Shown piece by piece: positions 1-8,813 of a DNA stretch of 64,000 nucleotides. The DNA lies in NCBI RefSeq assembly GCF_017302985.1, contig NZ_JAFIMU010000012.1, positions 186,001-250,000 on the forward strand, written 5' to 3'. A program made the translations under genes and the position numbers. The first letter of the stretch is position 1. Each line of letters starts with the position of its first letter. The notes under the pieces are model-generated. The model was not told the origin of the DNA. It made no database searches and was given only the letters and a program-made list of their open reading frames with translations. Origin of the DNA: Corallococcus macrosporus (GTDB lineage Bacteria; Myxococcota; Myxococcia; Myxococcales; Myxococcaceae).

Positions 1-172
1 CCTCCGGGTTGGCGCCCTCCCACGACACGGAGATGTTGATGGTGGGGAAGTCCACGTCCGGGAACTGGCTGATGCCGATGCGCTGGGCCGCCACCAGTCC
101 GAAGATGATGGTCGCCGCCATGATCATCCAGGCGAACACCGGCTTCTTGATGCAGACGTCGGTGATGCTCAT
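1..172 (-). CDS. RND efflux pump inner-membrane subunit (AcrB/HAE1 family), N-terminal part
   Basis: Only the first 57 codons lie in the window; the rest continues beyond position 1. The product begins MSITDVCIKKPVFAWMIMAA and continues with an ISQFPDVDFPTINIS segment. This is the usual start of RND multidrug pumps: a short cytoplasmic tail, TM1, then the start of the periplasmic PN1 region. The ATG overlaps the TGA of the upstream membrane fusion gene (ATGA), so the two are translationally coupled. The pump would take substrates from the periplasm or inner membrane and pass them to the adaptor and TolC-like protein encoded just before it. Substrate cannot be told from this fragment. Confidence 0.9.
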   Translation of the reverse strand, partial: MSITDVCIKKPVFAWMIMAATIIFGLVAAQRIGISQFPDVDFPTINISVSWEGANPE

Positions 173-1359
173 GGGCGGCCCTCCGTGCCCGTGCTCGTGC
201 CGCTGCGGGCCTCGGTGGGGGGCTGCTCACCCACCACCTTCGGCTTCGGGCGCTCCTGCTCCACGCGCACGGCCACGCCGTCGCGCAGGGCCTCCGCGCC
301 GCGCACCACCAGCGTCTCGCCGGGCTTGAGGCCTTCCTTCACCTCCACCTGTCCGTCCGGTGTGCGCAGCCCCAGCTCCAGGATGCGCTCGCGCGCCTTG
401 TTGTCCGTCACCACGAACGCCAGGAAGCCGCGCTCGCTGGGGCGGATGGCCGTCTGCGGAATCACCGGGCTGCCCCCGCGCGACTCCACCGGCACGCTCA
501 CCGTCGCGAACGCGCCGGGGCGCAGCTTCTTCGCGTCCTCGCCCGTCACCTCCGCGGTCACCGCCACCATGCGGCTCTGCGCGTCCGCGCTCGCGGACAC
601 GTAGGTGATCTTCGCCGTGTACGAACCGCCCTCCGAGCGCACCGTGAAGCGCGCGGGCATCCCCGGGGTGATGCGCGTCACGTCCGCCGCGGGCACGTTG
701 AAGCGCAGCAGCAGGGGCTCGCGGCGCAGGAGCGTGGCCAGCACCACGCCCGGCTGCACGTACTGGCCCGTCTGCACCGTGCGCGTCTGGAGGACGCCGT
801 CCATGGGCGCCTTCACGTACGCGTCGCGCTGGTTGAGCTGCGCCTGATCCAACGCCGCCTTCGCGGCCGCCACGTCCGCCTGGGCGGTGGCGGCGCGGGC
901 CTGGTACGTCTCCAGTTGTTCGGCGGGCAAGAGGCCCGGGCTCTGCGCGTTGACCTCCGCGCGGCGCTGGGCGCCGGCCTTCGCCTCCACCAGCGCGGCC
1001 TGGGCCTTCTGCAGCGTGGCCTCCGCGGCGCGCACGGCGATGGCGTAGCGCGCGGGTTCGATCTCCGCGAGCGTGTCGCCCTTCTTCACCACCTGGCCCT
1101 CGGAGAAGTTCACGCGCTCCAGGGCGCCCGGCACGCGCGCGGTGATCTGCACGCTCTCGAAGGCCTCCACCGCGCCCACGGCGCTGACCGCGTACTCCAC
1201 GTCGCGCGCCGCCACGGGCGCGACCTCCACAGGGAACTGGATGGGGCCCCGGCCCGCGCCCTTGCCGCCCTGCGCGGGCGCTTCCTTCTTGCAGCCAGGG
1301 GCCAGGGACAGCATGGCCAGCGACAGGGCCAGCACTCCAGTGCGTTGCATTGCCTTCAC
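169..1359 (-). CDS. RND periplasmic adaptor (membrane fusion) lipoprotein
   Basis: The 396-residue product begins with a lipoprotein signal (lipobox LAPGC near residue 23). The adaptor parts follow: a beta-barrel/lipoyl segment (VAPVAARDVEYAVSAVGAVE), an alpha-helical hairpin rich in Ala/Gln (about 100-170), a second lipoyl half (DAYVKAPMDGVLQTR) and a beta-barrel plus membrane-proximal domain. It would be anchored in the inner membrane and bridge the RND pump and the TolC-like channel. The GTG start overlaps the stop of the TolC-like gene (GTGA), and an in-frame ATG lies three codons later. The C-terminus has a Pro/Glu/Thr-rich tail. Family assignment is firm; substrate is unknown. Confidence 0.92.
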   Translation of the reverse strand: MKAMQRTGVLALSLAMLSLAPGCKKEAPAQGGKGAGRGPIQFPVEVAPVAARDVEYAVSAVGAVEAFESVQITARVPGALERVNFSEGQVVKKGDTLAEIEPARYAIAVRAAEATLQKAQAALVEAKAGAQRRAEVNAQSPGLLPAEQLETYQARAATAQADVAAAKAALDQAQLNQRDAYVKAPMDGVLQTRTVQTGQYVQPGVVLATLLRREPLLLRFNVPAADVTRITPGMPARFTVRSEGGSYTAKITYVSASADAQSRMVAVTAEVTGEDAKKLRPGAFATVSVPVESRGGSPVIPQTAIRPSERGFLAFVVTDNKARERILELGLRTPDGQVEVKEGLKPGETLVVRGAEALRDGVAVRVEQERPKPKVVGEQPPTEARSGTSTGTEGRP

Positions 1360-2759
1360 GGTTCCTTCCCGAGTGGATTCAGTCCGACCGCGGCCCGCAG
1401 GCCCAGGAGGGCCACGCCCAGCCCATAACGGTTCTGCGCCAGCGCGACCTCGGCCTCGAAGAGGCTCAGGGACGCGTCCGCCAGGGTGAGCGCGGTGGAC
1501 AGGCCCTGGCGGTAGAGGATGCCGGTCTCCGCGGCGTTCTTGCGCGCCGCCTTCGCCGCCTGCTCGCTCTGCGCGAGCGCGGCCCGCGCCGTCTCCAGGT
1601 TCACCCGCGCCTGCTCGATGTCCACCGGCACGCGGCGGCTGGCGGCCTGGGTGTTCAGCTCGGCGGCGTTGGCCAGCGCCACGCGCTCATCGCGATCCGC
1701 GTAGCGGGCGCCGCCGTCGAAGAGGGTCCAAGTGAGGTCCACCGCGAGGAAACCGTCGCCGACGTTGCCGTTGAGGCCCGCCTCGTTCGTCAGGCGGTAC
1801 TGGGCGCTCGCTCCCAGGGACGGCAGCAGGCGCGCCAGGGGCTCCTTCGCGCTCTCCCGCAGCGAGCGCACGCGCAGGCGCGCGGAGAGGATGTCCGGGC
1901 GGCGGTCCGTGGCGCCCTCGGTGAGCAGCTCCAGGGCCGGCGCGGGGCGCACGGCGTCCGCGAGCAGCGGCTCTGGCGGCGAGAGCTCCCCCTGCACGGG
2001 CTCCACGAGGAGGTAGCCCAGCTCCAGGCGGCTCGTCTCCGCGGTGCCCAGGGCGGCGGCGAGGTTGGACTGGGCGGTGGCCAGCTCCAGCTCCGCGCGG
2101 GTGACGTCATTGGTGCTGGCGAGCCCCGCGTTGGCGCGGGCCTGCGCGTCGGCGAGGCTCTGCTTCGCGTAGGCCAGGCGCTGCTCGGCGGCCTGGTACA
2201 CCTGCTGGTTGGCCAGGGTGACGAGGAAGGCGTTGGCGGCGCTGAAGGCCACCTGGCGGCGCGTCTCCAGGGCATCCAGCTTGGAGGCTTCGCTCTCCAG
2301 CTTCGCGGCCTTGTAGAGGGGGAAGCCGCGCGCGTCGAACAGGCTGAGGCGGCCGGTGAAGACAGCGCCCAGGGCGTTGTACTTCTGGAGCACGACGGTC
2401 TGTCCGCCCACCTCGCGCGTGGACTCCCGCAGGCGGCGCGTGTAGGTGCCGGTGGCCGCGATGGTGGGGAGGAAGAAGGCGCGGGCGCGGGCGACGCGGG
2501 CCTGGGCGGCCTCGGCCGTCTGTCCCGCGGCGAGCACGGCCTCGTTCTTCTGCGAGGCGAGCTCCACGGCGCGTTCCAGCGTCAGCGGAGCGGCGCCGGC
2601 GTCCGGCTTCGGGGGCTTGGGGAAGTCGCTGGCGGGAGACTCGGCGGAGGGCGCCGGGGACGCGGCCGGGGGCGTCGTCTGGGCGAGCGCGTCCGGAGCC
2701 AGCGCGCAGAGGCAGGCACCCAGGGGCGCGGCGAGGAGGGCACGGCGGACGGTGGGCAT
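1356..2759 (-). CDS. TolC-family outer-membrane efflux protein
   Basis: This 467-residue protein has a Sec signal peptide (cleavage likely after APDALA, near residue 26). Two repeated halves follow, each rich in Ala, Leu, Glu and Arg and predicted to be long helices, as in OEP/TolC channels (for example LTLERAVELASQKNEAVLAA and VNLETARAALAQSEQAAKAA). It is the first gene of a three-gene efflux operon and overlaps the adaptor gene by 4 bp. The product would form the trimeric outer-membrane exit duct. The start codon has no strong Shine-Dalgarno sequence. The 210-bp region to the divergent gene at 2970 should hold its promoter, but I recognise no motif there. Confidence 0.92.
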   Translation of the reverse strand: MPTVRRALLAAPLGACLCALAPDALAQTTPPAASPAPSAESPASDFPKPPKPDAGAAPLTLERAVELASQKNEAVLAAGQTAEAAQARVARARAFFLPTIAATGTYTRRLRESTREVGGQTVVLQKYNALGAVFTGRLSLFDARGFPLYKAAKLESEASKLDALETRRQVAFSAANAFLVTLANQQVYQAAEQRLAYAKQSLADAQARANAGLASTNDVTRAELELATAQSNLAAALGTAETSRLELGYLLVEPVQGELSPPEPLLADAVRPAPALELLTEGATDRRPDILSARLRVRSLRESAKEPLARLLPSLGASAQYRLTNEAGLNGNVGDGFLAVDLTWTLFDGGARYADRDERVALANAAELNTQAASRRVPVDIEQARVNLETARAALAQSEQAAKAARKNAAETGILYRQGLSTALTLADASLSLFEAEVALAQNRYGLGVALLGLRAAVGLNPLGKEP

Positions 2760-2969
2760 AAGGCGTGCGGTGGAACGGGCCAGTGTTGAAAGGTCAGCGG
2801 CCCCTATACACGGAAGCCGTCATCGCGGGGGGGATGAGCGGGGCGTGTCTGGACGATGCCTCGCGGGGCGGACTAAGGGTCGGGGAAGAAGACTCTCGGG
2901 TTGAAATGCCGACGGTGGCGCCGGCTGCCCACTCCGGGTGTGTGGGACGCGCCCCAGAATGCGTGTCCC

Positions 2970-4820
2970 ATGCGTTTATTCCTGCTCTCCCTGCTCGTTG
3001 GTGCCCTCGCGGGATGCTCCAAGGGGGATGGACTCAAGTCCGCCGCTCTGAAGGTCCAGGTTCATTACGAAGGATTTCGGCCGGGGTGCGTCACGCTGAC
3101 GGTGACGGATCAGGCGGACGTGTCCCGGCAGGTCGCGACGAACGTGAACGTGCCCGAGGGCTCACCTCCCGGCACCCTGTCCGTCGCGGTGTTCCGCCAG
3201 GCGGGCTGGAGCAACGACGTGAAGCTCCAGGCCGTCGCGAAGGAGCAGTCCTGTGACGGAGCGCAGGTGGCCACCGCGCAGACCGACGCAAGCCTCGCGA
3301 AGGACGGCATCACGCCGGTGGACCTGTCCCTGGCGGCGGTGGACGGCGACGGCGACGGCTTCGTGAGCCCGGCGAATGGCGGCACGGACTGCGACGACCG
3401 CGATGAGGACCGGGGCGGCCCCATCCCGTGGTACCCGGATGACGACAGCGATGGGTACGGCAACCGCCAGCTGCCCGCGAAGATCACGGCGTGCAGCGGG
3501 CCCGTGTTTACCGCGTCACGGAGCGGGGACTGCGATGACAGGGACCCCAGCGTGCATCCAGGCCAGGCGGAGTTCCGATGCGATGACCGGGACGACAACT
3601 GCGACGAAGTGAAGGACGAGTCGTTCGACGTGGGCGGAAGCTGCCTCAACGGCTTCCAGTGCGCGGGCGCGAAGGCATGCACGGGGACGGATGGCGGCGT
3701 CGCGTGCAACAGCACCGTCACGCCCACGGCCTATTACCGGGATGAGGACGGCGATAGGACGGCGGGAGCGGATGGGGGCGTGACCTGCGCGGCCCAACCC
3801 GAGGGCACACAGCCCCAGGTCACGGACTGCGACGAGAGCTCCATCCATGTCTCGTCCACGCTGACGGAGGTCTGCGACAGGCTGGACAACAACTGCAATG
3901 AGAAGGTGGATGAAGGGCCCGCCCCGTGCGACCTGACCTGGCGGAGCGTGCCGGAAGCCGCCGGCGTCACGTCGTGGCGTGCCATTGCCGTCGGGAAGGA
4001 CCTGGCCTGGCTCGCGGGGCCAGGCACGGCGGGCAACGTCGTGAAGATCGAAACCCCCGCCCGGACTGTCTCCACCTGTGCTGGAGACTGGAACGCCGCC
4101 TGGGTCAGCTCCGAGGGGCAGCTGTTCCTCGCTGGGAGGGCAGGAAAACTGGCGAGCAAGATGCCCGACGAAGCCGGCTGTACCGCCGCCACCACGCCGG
4201 GCGCGCCGGTGGACCTCTCGGGCATCGTGGGCTTCAACTCGACGACTGGCGGCAAGCCTACGCTCTACGCCGTGTCCGGCGGTGGCCGCGTCTTCAAGTG
4301 GGCGTTCCCCGCGGCCCCGGAGCAAATCGCGGCCACGAGCATCAACCTGATGGCGGTGACGGGGACCACTGCCGACGCGCCGCTGATCGCGGTGGGCGCA
4401 CGGGACTACGAGCTCCCGGAGCCCCAACCCCAGGTCATCAGCATCAACCCCACGGATGGGACCTGGGTGCCTGAAACCCTTCCCCCGGCCGTCCCCAACG
4501 TCTATCTGACCGGAGTGAGCGCGACGAACGCCAACTACGTCTATGTCGTCGGATACAAGGGCGTGGTCCTGGAGCGGAACCATGGGGTATGGCGCACACT
4601 GCCGCCTCTGGCTTCGGCGCCAGACGTCACCGATGTCCTGGCCTTCAGCCAGAATGGGGTCTACGTGACGACGGCGACGGGCACCGTGCAGTTCTTCAAC
4701 GGCAAGACCTGGGACCCGTTCTATTCGAACCCGAAAGCCATGCGTGCCATCGATGGATACTCTCCCACGCAGTTGGGGGCATCCGGTGACCAGGGCGTGA
4801 ACCAGTTCTTCAACCGCTAG
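2970..4820 (+). CDS. MopE-type metal-binding-motif lipoprotein
   Basis: The 616-residue product starts MRLFLLSLLVGALAGCSKGD, a lipoprotein signal with lipobox LAGC. The start was placed here because an in-frame ATG 23 codons upstream would bury the signal. Residues about 120-320 carry Asp/Cys-rich repeats typical of the putative metal-binding (MopE) motif: GDGDGFVSP, TDCDDRD, FRCDDRDDNCDE and EVCDRLDNNCNEKVDEG. The C-terminal half has no such repeats and looks like a beta-propeller or beta-rich domain (repeated GKDLAWLAG, VYVVGYKG and GVYVTTATG strands). Such proteins are common surface or periplasmic lipoproteins in myxobacteria; ligand and role are not known. It ends 2 bp before the Mla-type operon and may be read together with it. 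Confidence 0.8.
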   Translation: MRLFLLSLLVGALAGCSKGDGLKSAALKVQVHYEGFRPGCVTLTVTDQADVSRQVATNVNVPEGSPPGTLSVAVFRQAGWSNDVKLQAVAKEQSCDGAQVATAQTDASLAKDGITPVDLSLAAVDGDGDGFVSPANGGTDCDDRDEDRGGPIPWYPDDDSDGYGNRQLPAKITACSGPVFTASRSGDCDDRDPSVHPGQAEFRCDDRDDNCDEVKDESFDVGGSCLNGFQCAGAKACTGTDGGVACNSTVTPTAYYRDEDGDRTAGADGGVTCAAQPEGTQPQVTDCDESSIHVSSTLTEVCDRLDNNCNEKVDEGPAPCDLTWRSVPEAAGVTSWRAIAVGKDLAWLAGPGTAGNVVKIETPARTVSTCAGDWNAAWVSSEGQLFLAGRAGKLASKMPDEAGCTAATTPGAPVDLSGIVGFNSTTGGKPTLYAVSGGGRVFKWAFPAAPEQIAATSINLMAVTGTTADAPLIAVGARDYELPEPQPQVISINPTDGTWVPETLPPAVPNVYLTGVSATNANYVYVVGYKGVVLERNHGVWRTLPPLASAPDVTDVLAFSQNGVYVTTATGTVQFFNGKTWDPFYSNPKAMRAIDGYSPTQLGASGDQGVNQFFNR

Positions 4821-4822
4821 TC

Positions 4823-5521
4823 ATGGACCTGCGCGCTGAAGCCCTGGGCATCCGCTACGGCGCACGGACCGTGCTGGAGCCCACGGATTGCCACATCCCG
4901 CCCGGCACGCAGGCGCTGGTGCTCGGGCGCTCGGGGTCGGGCAAGACGACGCTCTTGAAAGCCTTCGCGGGCCTCCTGCTCCCCTCCTCCGGCCGGGTGA
5001 CGTGGGACGGGCAGGACGTCGCCCGGCTTTCGGCTCCGGAGCGACGAGCACAGCAGGCGTCGTTCGGCTTCGTGTTCCAGACGGATGCGCTCTTCGACTC
5101 GCTGACGGTGCGGCAGAACGTGATGCAGCCGCTGATCCGACGGCGCGTGCCGGAAACCGAGGCGCGCGATCGCACGGACGCGGTGCTGGCCTCGGTGGGG
5201 CTGACGGACGCGGCGGACACCCTGCCGGAGCGCCTGTCCGGGGGCATGAAGAAGCGCGCGGGGCTCGCAAGGGCCATCGCGGCAAGGCCGGCGGTGATCC
5301 TCGCGGATGATCCGTTCGCGGGCCTGGATCCGGGCACGACGCGGCAGGTGGCGAGGGTCCTCCTGGAGGTCGCCGGCAAGGGAACGTTGCTGGTGGCCGC
5401 ACCGGAAGCGCCGGTGGACCTCGCCCTGCCCCGCTGGTTGTACCTGCGAGGTGGCCGGCTGGTGCACGATGGGGCCCCGGCGCCGGAACTGGAGCGCGCG
5501 CCGGACGAGGCCCTCGCATGA
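4823..5521 (+). CDS. Mla/Mce-type ABC transporter ATPase, first copy (degenerate catalytic residues)
   Basis: This 232-residue ABC ATPase is MlaF-like. It has Walker A GRSGSGKT (35-42), a Q-loop in FGFVFQTD, signature LSGGM (138-142), and Walker B VILADDP (158-164). The catalytic Glu after the Walker B Asp is Asp (D163). The switch-region His is missing: VAAPEAP stands where TSHD/THD is expected. A canonical signature with a defective hydrolysis site fits the non-catalytic half of a heterodimer with the second ATPase at 7060. It heads an operon of ATPase, permease, permease, ATPase and MCE protein, and would power lipid movement across the cell envelope. No clear Shine-Dalgarno precedes the ATG. 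Confidence 0.88.
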   Translation: MDLRAEALGIRYGARTVLEPTDCHIPPGTQALVLGRSGSGKTTLLKAFAGLLLPSSGRVTWDGQDVARLSAPERRAQQASFGFVFQTDALFDSLTVRQNVMQPLIRRRVPETEARDRTDAVLASVGLTDAADTLPERLSGGMKKRAGLARAIAARPAVILADDPFAGLDPGTTRQVARVLLEVAGKGTLLVAAPEAPVDLALPRWLYLRGGRLVHDGAPAPELERAPDEALA

Positions 5522-5528
5522 CCGCGCA

Positions 5529-6320
5529 GTGTCACCACCCTTGAGCACCACCGCCCTGGCCTGGCTGGGCCGCTCGGCGATGCGAGCGGTGGGCGGCGTG
5601 GGCGCGCTGGCCCTGGTCGCGGGCCGCACGGCCTGGGCCTTGCGCGGGTTGGAGCGTCGCGAGCTGGCGCGAGGGCTGGTGCAGTTCGGCTACGGCTCGC
5701 TGCCGCTGGCGTTGGCGACGGCGGCGCTGGCGGGCGTCATCGTGGTGGTGCAGGCGGCGATCTACATCCAGCGCTTCGGAGCGCGGGCGTTCCTGGGCTG
5801 GGCGGCGGGCTACGGCGTGCTGTGGGAGTTCGGCCCGCTGCTCCTGGGGCTGATCATGTCCGCGCGCATCGGAGCCAGGAACGCGGCGGAGCTCGCCACG
5901 CTGAAGGTGGGCGGACAGATTGAAGGCCTGAGAGGCATTGGCCTGGATCCGTTCGCGCTGCTGGTGGCGCCCCGGGTGGTGGCGATGGAGGTGAGCATGC
6001 TGGCGCTGAGCACGTTCACGTTCCTGGTGTCCATCCTCTGCGAGGCGGTGGCCGCGAAGCTCACGTTGGACCTGCCGGTGCGGGTGTTCTTCGGGACGTT
6101 CGCGCAGATGCTGAGCCCGTCCGACATCCTGGGCGGCGTGGTGAAGACGGGGGCGTTCGGGCTGGCCATCTCACTGGTGTCCACGGCGGTGGGCCTCAGA
6201 GCCAAGGGAGGCGCCCGAGCCGTGGGAGAGGCCGCCGCGAGCGCGGTGGTACTGGGCTGCGCGGCCATCTTCCTGTTGGACTTCCTGCTGACGACGCTGC
6301 TGTCGAGGGTGCTCGGATGA
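5529..6320 (+). CDS. MlaE-family permease, first copy
   Basis: The product is an integral membrane protein of about 263 residues. It carries MlaE/YrbE features: an amphipathic N-terminal helix, GVIVVVQAAIYIQRFGARAF, then the family core GPLLLGLIMSARIGARNAAELATLKVGGQIEGLRGIGLDP and VAPRVVAME, and a C-terminal hydrophobic pair. The start is uncertain. GTG at 5529 lies 7 bp after the preceding stop; TTG at 5541 and ATG at 5580 are alternatives. The stop overlaps the next permease ATG (ATGA). Two different permeases in one operon suggest a heterodimeric membrane core, as YrbEA/YrbEB form in actinobacterial Mce systems. Confidence 0.88.
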   Translation: MSPPLSTTALAWLGRSAMRAVGGVGALALVAGRTAWALRGLERRELARGLVQFGYGSLPLALATAALAGVIVVVQAAIYIQRFGARAFLGWAAGYGVLWEFGPLLLGLIMSARIGARNAAELATLKVGGQIEGLRGIGLDPFALLVAPRVVAMEVSMLALSTFTFLVSILCEAVAAKLTLDLPVRVFFGTFAQMLSPSDILGGVVKTGAFGLAISLVSTAVGLRAKGGARAVGEAAASAVVLGCAAIFLLDFLLTTLLSRVLG

Positions 6321-7063
6321 AGCGGGTGCTGTCCTTCTTCGGAGCGCCGGGCGTGATGCTGGCGCGCACGGTCCGCGCGGGCGCGAGGGAGGGAATCCCC
6401 TGGCGCGAAACCCTGGCACAGGTGCACGAGCTGGGCGGGCGCAGCGTGTGGCTGGTGATGTCAGGCATGGCCTTCTTCGGTGCGGTGCTGGTGATGATCG
6501 CCAACGCGCAGGCGAAGAAGCTGATTGGCAACGTGGCGGTGCTGGGCCCGGCCTACTTCGAGATGCTCATCCGAGAGCTGGGCCCCGCGGTGTCCGCCCT
6601 GCTGACAGCGTCACGAGCAGGCGCCAGCCACTCCGCGGAGCTGGCCACGATGAGCGTGAACGAGCAGGTGGAGGCCCTGGAGATGTCGGCGGGGGATCCC
6701 TACGCGGACCTCGTGGCACCCCGGGTGGTGGCGGGCGTGGTGGGGGTTCCGCTCCTGAGCGTGCTGGGGACGGTGGCAGCGACGGCATCAGCGGTGCTGG
6801 TGGCGAGCGTGGCGTTGGACATCGACGGCCGGGCGTTCATGGACGCGAGGTACGTGGATGGCTGGGACCTGCTGGTGGGAGGGCTGAAGGTGGTGGGCTG
6901 CGGGCTGTACATCCCGCTCGCGGCGGCGGTTGCGGGCTTGAACGCGAGGGGCGGCGCGGAGGCGGTAGGCGAGGCGACGACGGAAGGCGTGGTCGCGGCC
7001 AGCCTGGGGTGTCTGTTGATTGACCTGACGGTGTCGCTTGCGTTCCAGTTCGTGCGCCTGTGA
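6317..7063 (+). CDS. MlaE-family permease, second copy
   Basis: This 248-residue membrane protein is paralogous to the permease just upstream. It has the core motif LGPAYFEMLIRELGPAVSALLTASRAGASHSAELATMSVNEQVEALEMSAGDPYADLVAPRVVAG in the family's usual arrangement, flanked by about five hydrophobic segments. The conserved Glu of the MlaE core (RELGP) is present. The ATG overlaps the first permease stop, and its own stop overlaps the GTG of the second ATPase (GTGA), so translation is coupled on both sides. It most likely pairs with the first permease. Confidence 0.88.
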   Translation: MKRVLSFFGAPGVMLARTVRAGAREGIPWRETLAQVHELGGRSVWLVMSGMAFFGAVLVMIANAQAKKLIGNVAVLGPAYFEMLIRELGPAVSALLTASRAGASHSAELATMSVNEQVEALEMSAGDPYADLVAPRVVAGVVGVPLLSVLGTVAATASAVLVASVALDIDGRAFMDARYVDGWDLLVGGLKVVGCGLYIPLAAAVAGLNARGGAEAVGEATTEGVVAASLGCLLIDLTVSLAFQFVRL

Positions 7064-7803
7064 ATGACACCGGTCCGGACACGCTGGTCTTCGAGGACGT
7101 GGCGATCTCCTTCGAGCAGGGCCGCCGCGTCTTGGACGGCCTGAGCGCGCAGGTCTCCACGCGGGAGCTGACGTTCATCGCGGGAGCGAGCGGATCCGGA
7201 AAGAGCGTGCTGTGCCGGCTGGCAGTGGGGCTGCTGAAGCCCGAAGCCGGCAACGTGACGCTGTTCGGGGAGCGGGTGGACACCCAGCCGGAGCGGACAC
7301 TGGTGTCCCTCCGCCGCCGGGCACCGTATCTGGTGCAGGGCCCCGCGCTGCTGGACTGGAGGACGCTGCGAGAGAACGTGCGCCTCGCGGATCCGAAAGC
7401 TCCGGAGGAAGCCGTGGAGACGGCGCTGGAGAAGGTGGGCCTGAAGGAGTGGGCGGACCGCCTGCCACCGGAGCTGGGACCCGGGGCGAAGAAGCGAGCC
7501 GCCATCGCAAGGGCGCTGGTGCTCAAGCCGCGCTACCTGCTGCTGGACGAGCCAACGACGGGATTGGATCGGAGGGCGGCGATGCAGGTGGAGGCGGTGC
7601 TGGCGTCGTTGAAGGCGCAGGGCCTGGGAGCGCTGGTGGTGTCCCACGACTACCGGCAGCTGCGAGAGATTGCCGACCGGGTGTTGGTGGTGGCGAAGGG
7701 GCGCAATGCGTACCTGGGGAGCCCGGAGGGCTTCCTGAAGTCCCCTGCCCCGGAGCTGCGAACGCTGACAGCGCCGTTCATGGAGGGCGTGACGGATGGA
7801 TGA
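7060..7803 (+). CDS. Mla/Mce-type ABC transporter ATPase, second copy (degenerate signature)
   Basis: This 247-residue ABC ATPase keeps the hydrolysis residues but lacks a normal signature. Walker A is GASGSGKS (42-49), Q-loop LVQGPALL, Walker B YLLLDEP (D163/E164 intact), D-loop TGLD, and the switch His is in VVSHDYRQ (H196). The signature position reads ELGPGAKKR (138-146) instead of LSGGQ/LSGGM. Paired with the first ATPase, its intact Walker A/B would face that protein's good LSGGM, while its poor signature would face the other subunit's defective Walker B. The GTG start overlaps the second permease stop; the end overlaps the MCE gene by 8 bp. Confidence 0.88.
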   Translation: MNDTGPDTLVFEDVAISFEQGRRVLDGLSAQVSTRELTFIAGASGSGKSVLCRLAVGLLKPEAGNVTLFGERVDTQPERTLVSLRRRAPYLVQGPALLDWRTLRENVRLADPKAPEEAVETALEKVGLKEWADRLPPELGPGAKKRAAIARALVLKPRYLLLDEPTTGLDRRAAMQVEAVLASLKAQGLGALVVSHDYRQLREIADRVLVVAKGRNAYLGSPEGFLKSPAPELRTLTAPFMEGVTDG

Positions 7804-8806
7804 GCAACGGCTGGAGCTGAAGGTCGGGGCGCTGGTGCTCGCGACGCTGGTGGGAGTGCTGGTGTTGCTCTGGTTGATGGGAGAGCTGACGCTGGGCCGG
7901 GGCGCGAGGCTGGAGGTGGATTTCGCACACACGGGCAACGTGGTGCAGGGAGCCCCGGTGAAGCTGGGAGGCGTCCAGGTGGGCAAGGTGGACACCATCC
8001 ACCTGCTCGCGGATCGAAGGGACGCGAAGGGCCTTCCCCTCCCCGTCCGCATGGACCTGTCGGTGGAGCCCACGGCAAGGCGCGCCCTGCGCAAGGACGC
8101 CCGGGTGACGGTGGGAACGGTGGGCCTGCTGGGAGAGCCTTATCTGGAGTTGAACCCAGGCAACGCGGAAGCACCGCTGCCGGAGACCGAAGCCCTGAGA
8201 GGCGTGGATGCACCGCGCCTGGACCTGCTGTCGGAACAGCTCACCAAGTTCGTGACGTTGCTGTCGGACATGCTGGAGAAGGACCCGGAGGCCGTGACGG
8301 GCCTGGCCGCCAACGTGTCCCGGCTGGCGAGGACGCTGGACGAGGTCCTGACGGAGAACAAAGGCGACGTGAAGGTCCTGGCCTCGGAGCTGGCGGCGGC
8401 GTCGAAGGACCTGAGGCAACTGGCGCAACTGGCCAAGGAATCCATGCAGCCAGGAGGCAAGGGAGCCCGCCTCCTGGAGGACGCCTCCGCCGTGGCAGCC
8501 GTGATGCGAAAGGACCTCCCCGGCCTGACGAAGTCCGCCGGAACCACCCTGGACGGCCTTGCGGCGGTGACAGGGCCGCTGACGCCAGAAGACGGTCAGC
8601 AGGTGAAGCTGGCCCTCCAGCGCTTCACGGCGGCAGCGGGCCAACTGGAACAGATCGCCACCAAGGCGGACCGCATCCTGGGGCAACTGGATGCGGGAGA
8701 AGGCACGGGCGGCGCACTGCTGAAGGACCCGGTCCTCTACGACGAGCTGAAGACCCTGGTCACGGACCTGCGCAAGCACCCGTGGAAGATGCTCTGGAAG
8801 GACTGA
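7796..8806 (+). CDS. MlaD-family protein with MCE domain
   Basis: The 336-residue product has one N-terminal membrane anchor (about residues 11-29, ALVLATLVGVLVLLWLMG) followed by an MCE domain (about 38-120, including VQGAPVKLGGVQVGKVDTIHL and GTVGLLGEPYLELNPG). The remaining 200 residues are rich in Leu/Ala/Asp/Lys helices, as in longer MCE proteins that form periplasmic tubes or needles. It would form the hexameric periplasmic part that receives or delivers lipid to the ATPase/permease core. It is the last gene of the operon and overlaps the second ATPase by 8 bp. The direction of lipid flow cannot be told. Confidence 0.9.
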   Translation: MDEQRLELKVGALVLATLVGVLVLLWLMGELTLGRGARLEVDFAHTGNVVQGAPVKLGGVQVGKVDTIHLLADRRDAKGLPLPVRMDLSVEPTARRALRKDARVTVGTVGLLGEPYLELNPGNAEAPLPETEALRGVDAPRLDLLSEQLTKFVTLLSDMLEKDPEAVTGLAANVSRLARTLDEVLTENKGDVKVLASELAAASKDLRQLAQLAKESMQPGGKGARLLEDASAVAAVMRKDLPGLTKSAGTTLDGLAAVTGPLTPEDGQQVKLALQRFTAAAGQLEQIATKADRILGQLDAGEGTGGALLKDPVLYDELKTLVTDLRKHPWKMLWKD

Positions 8807-8813
8807 GTGGTTC

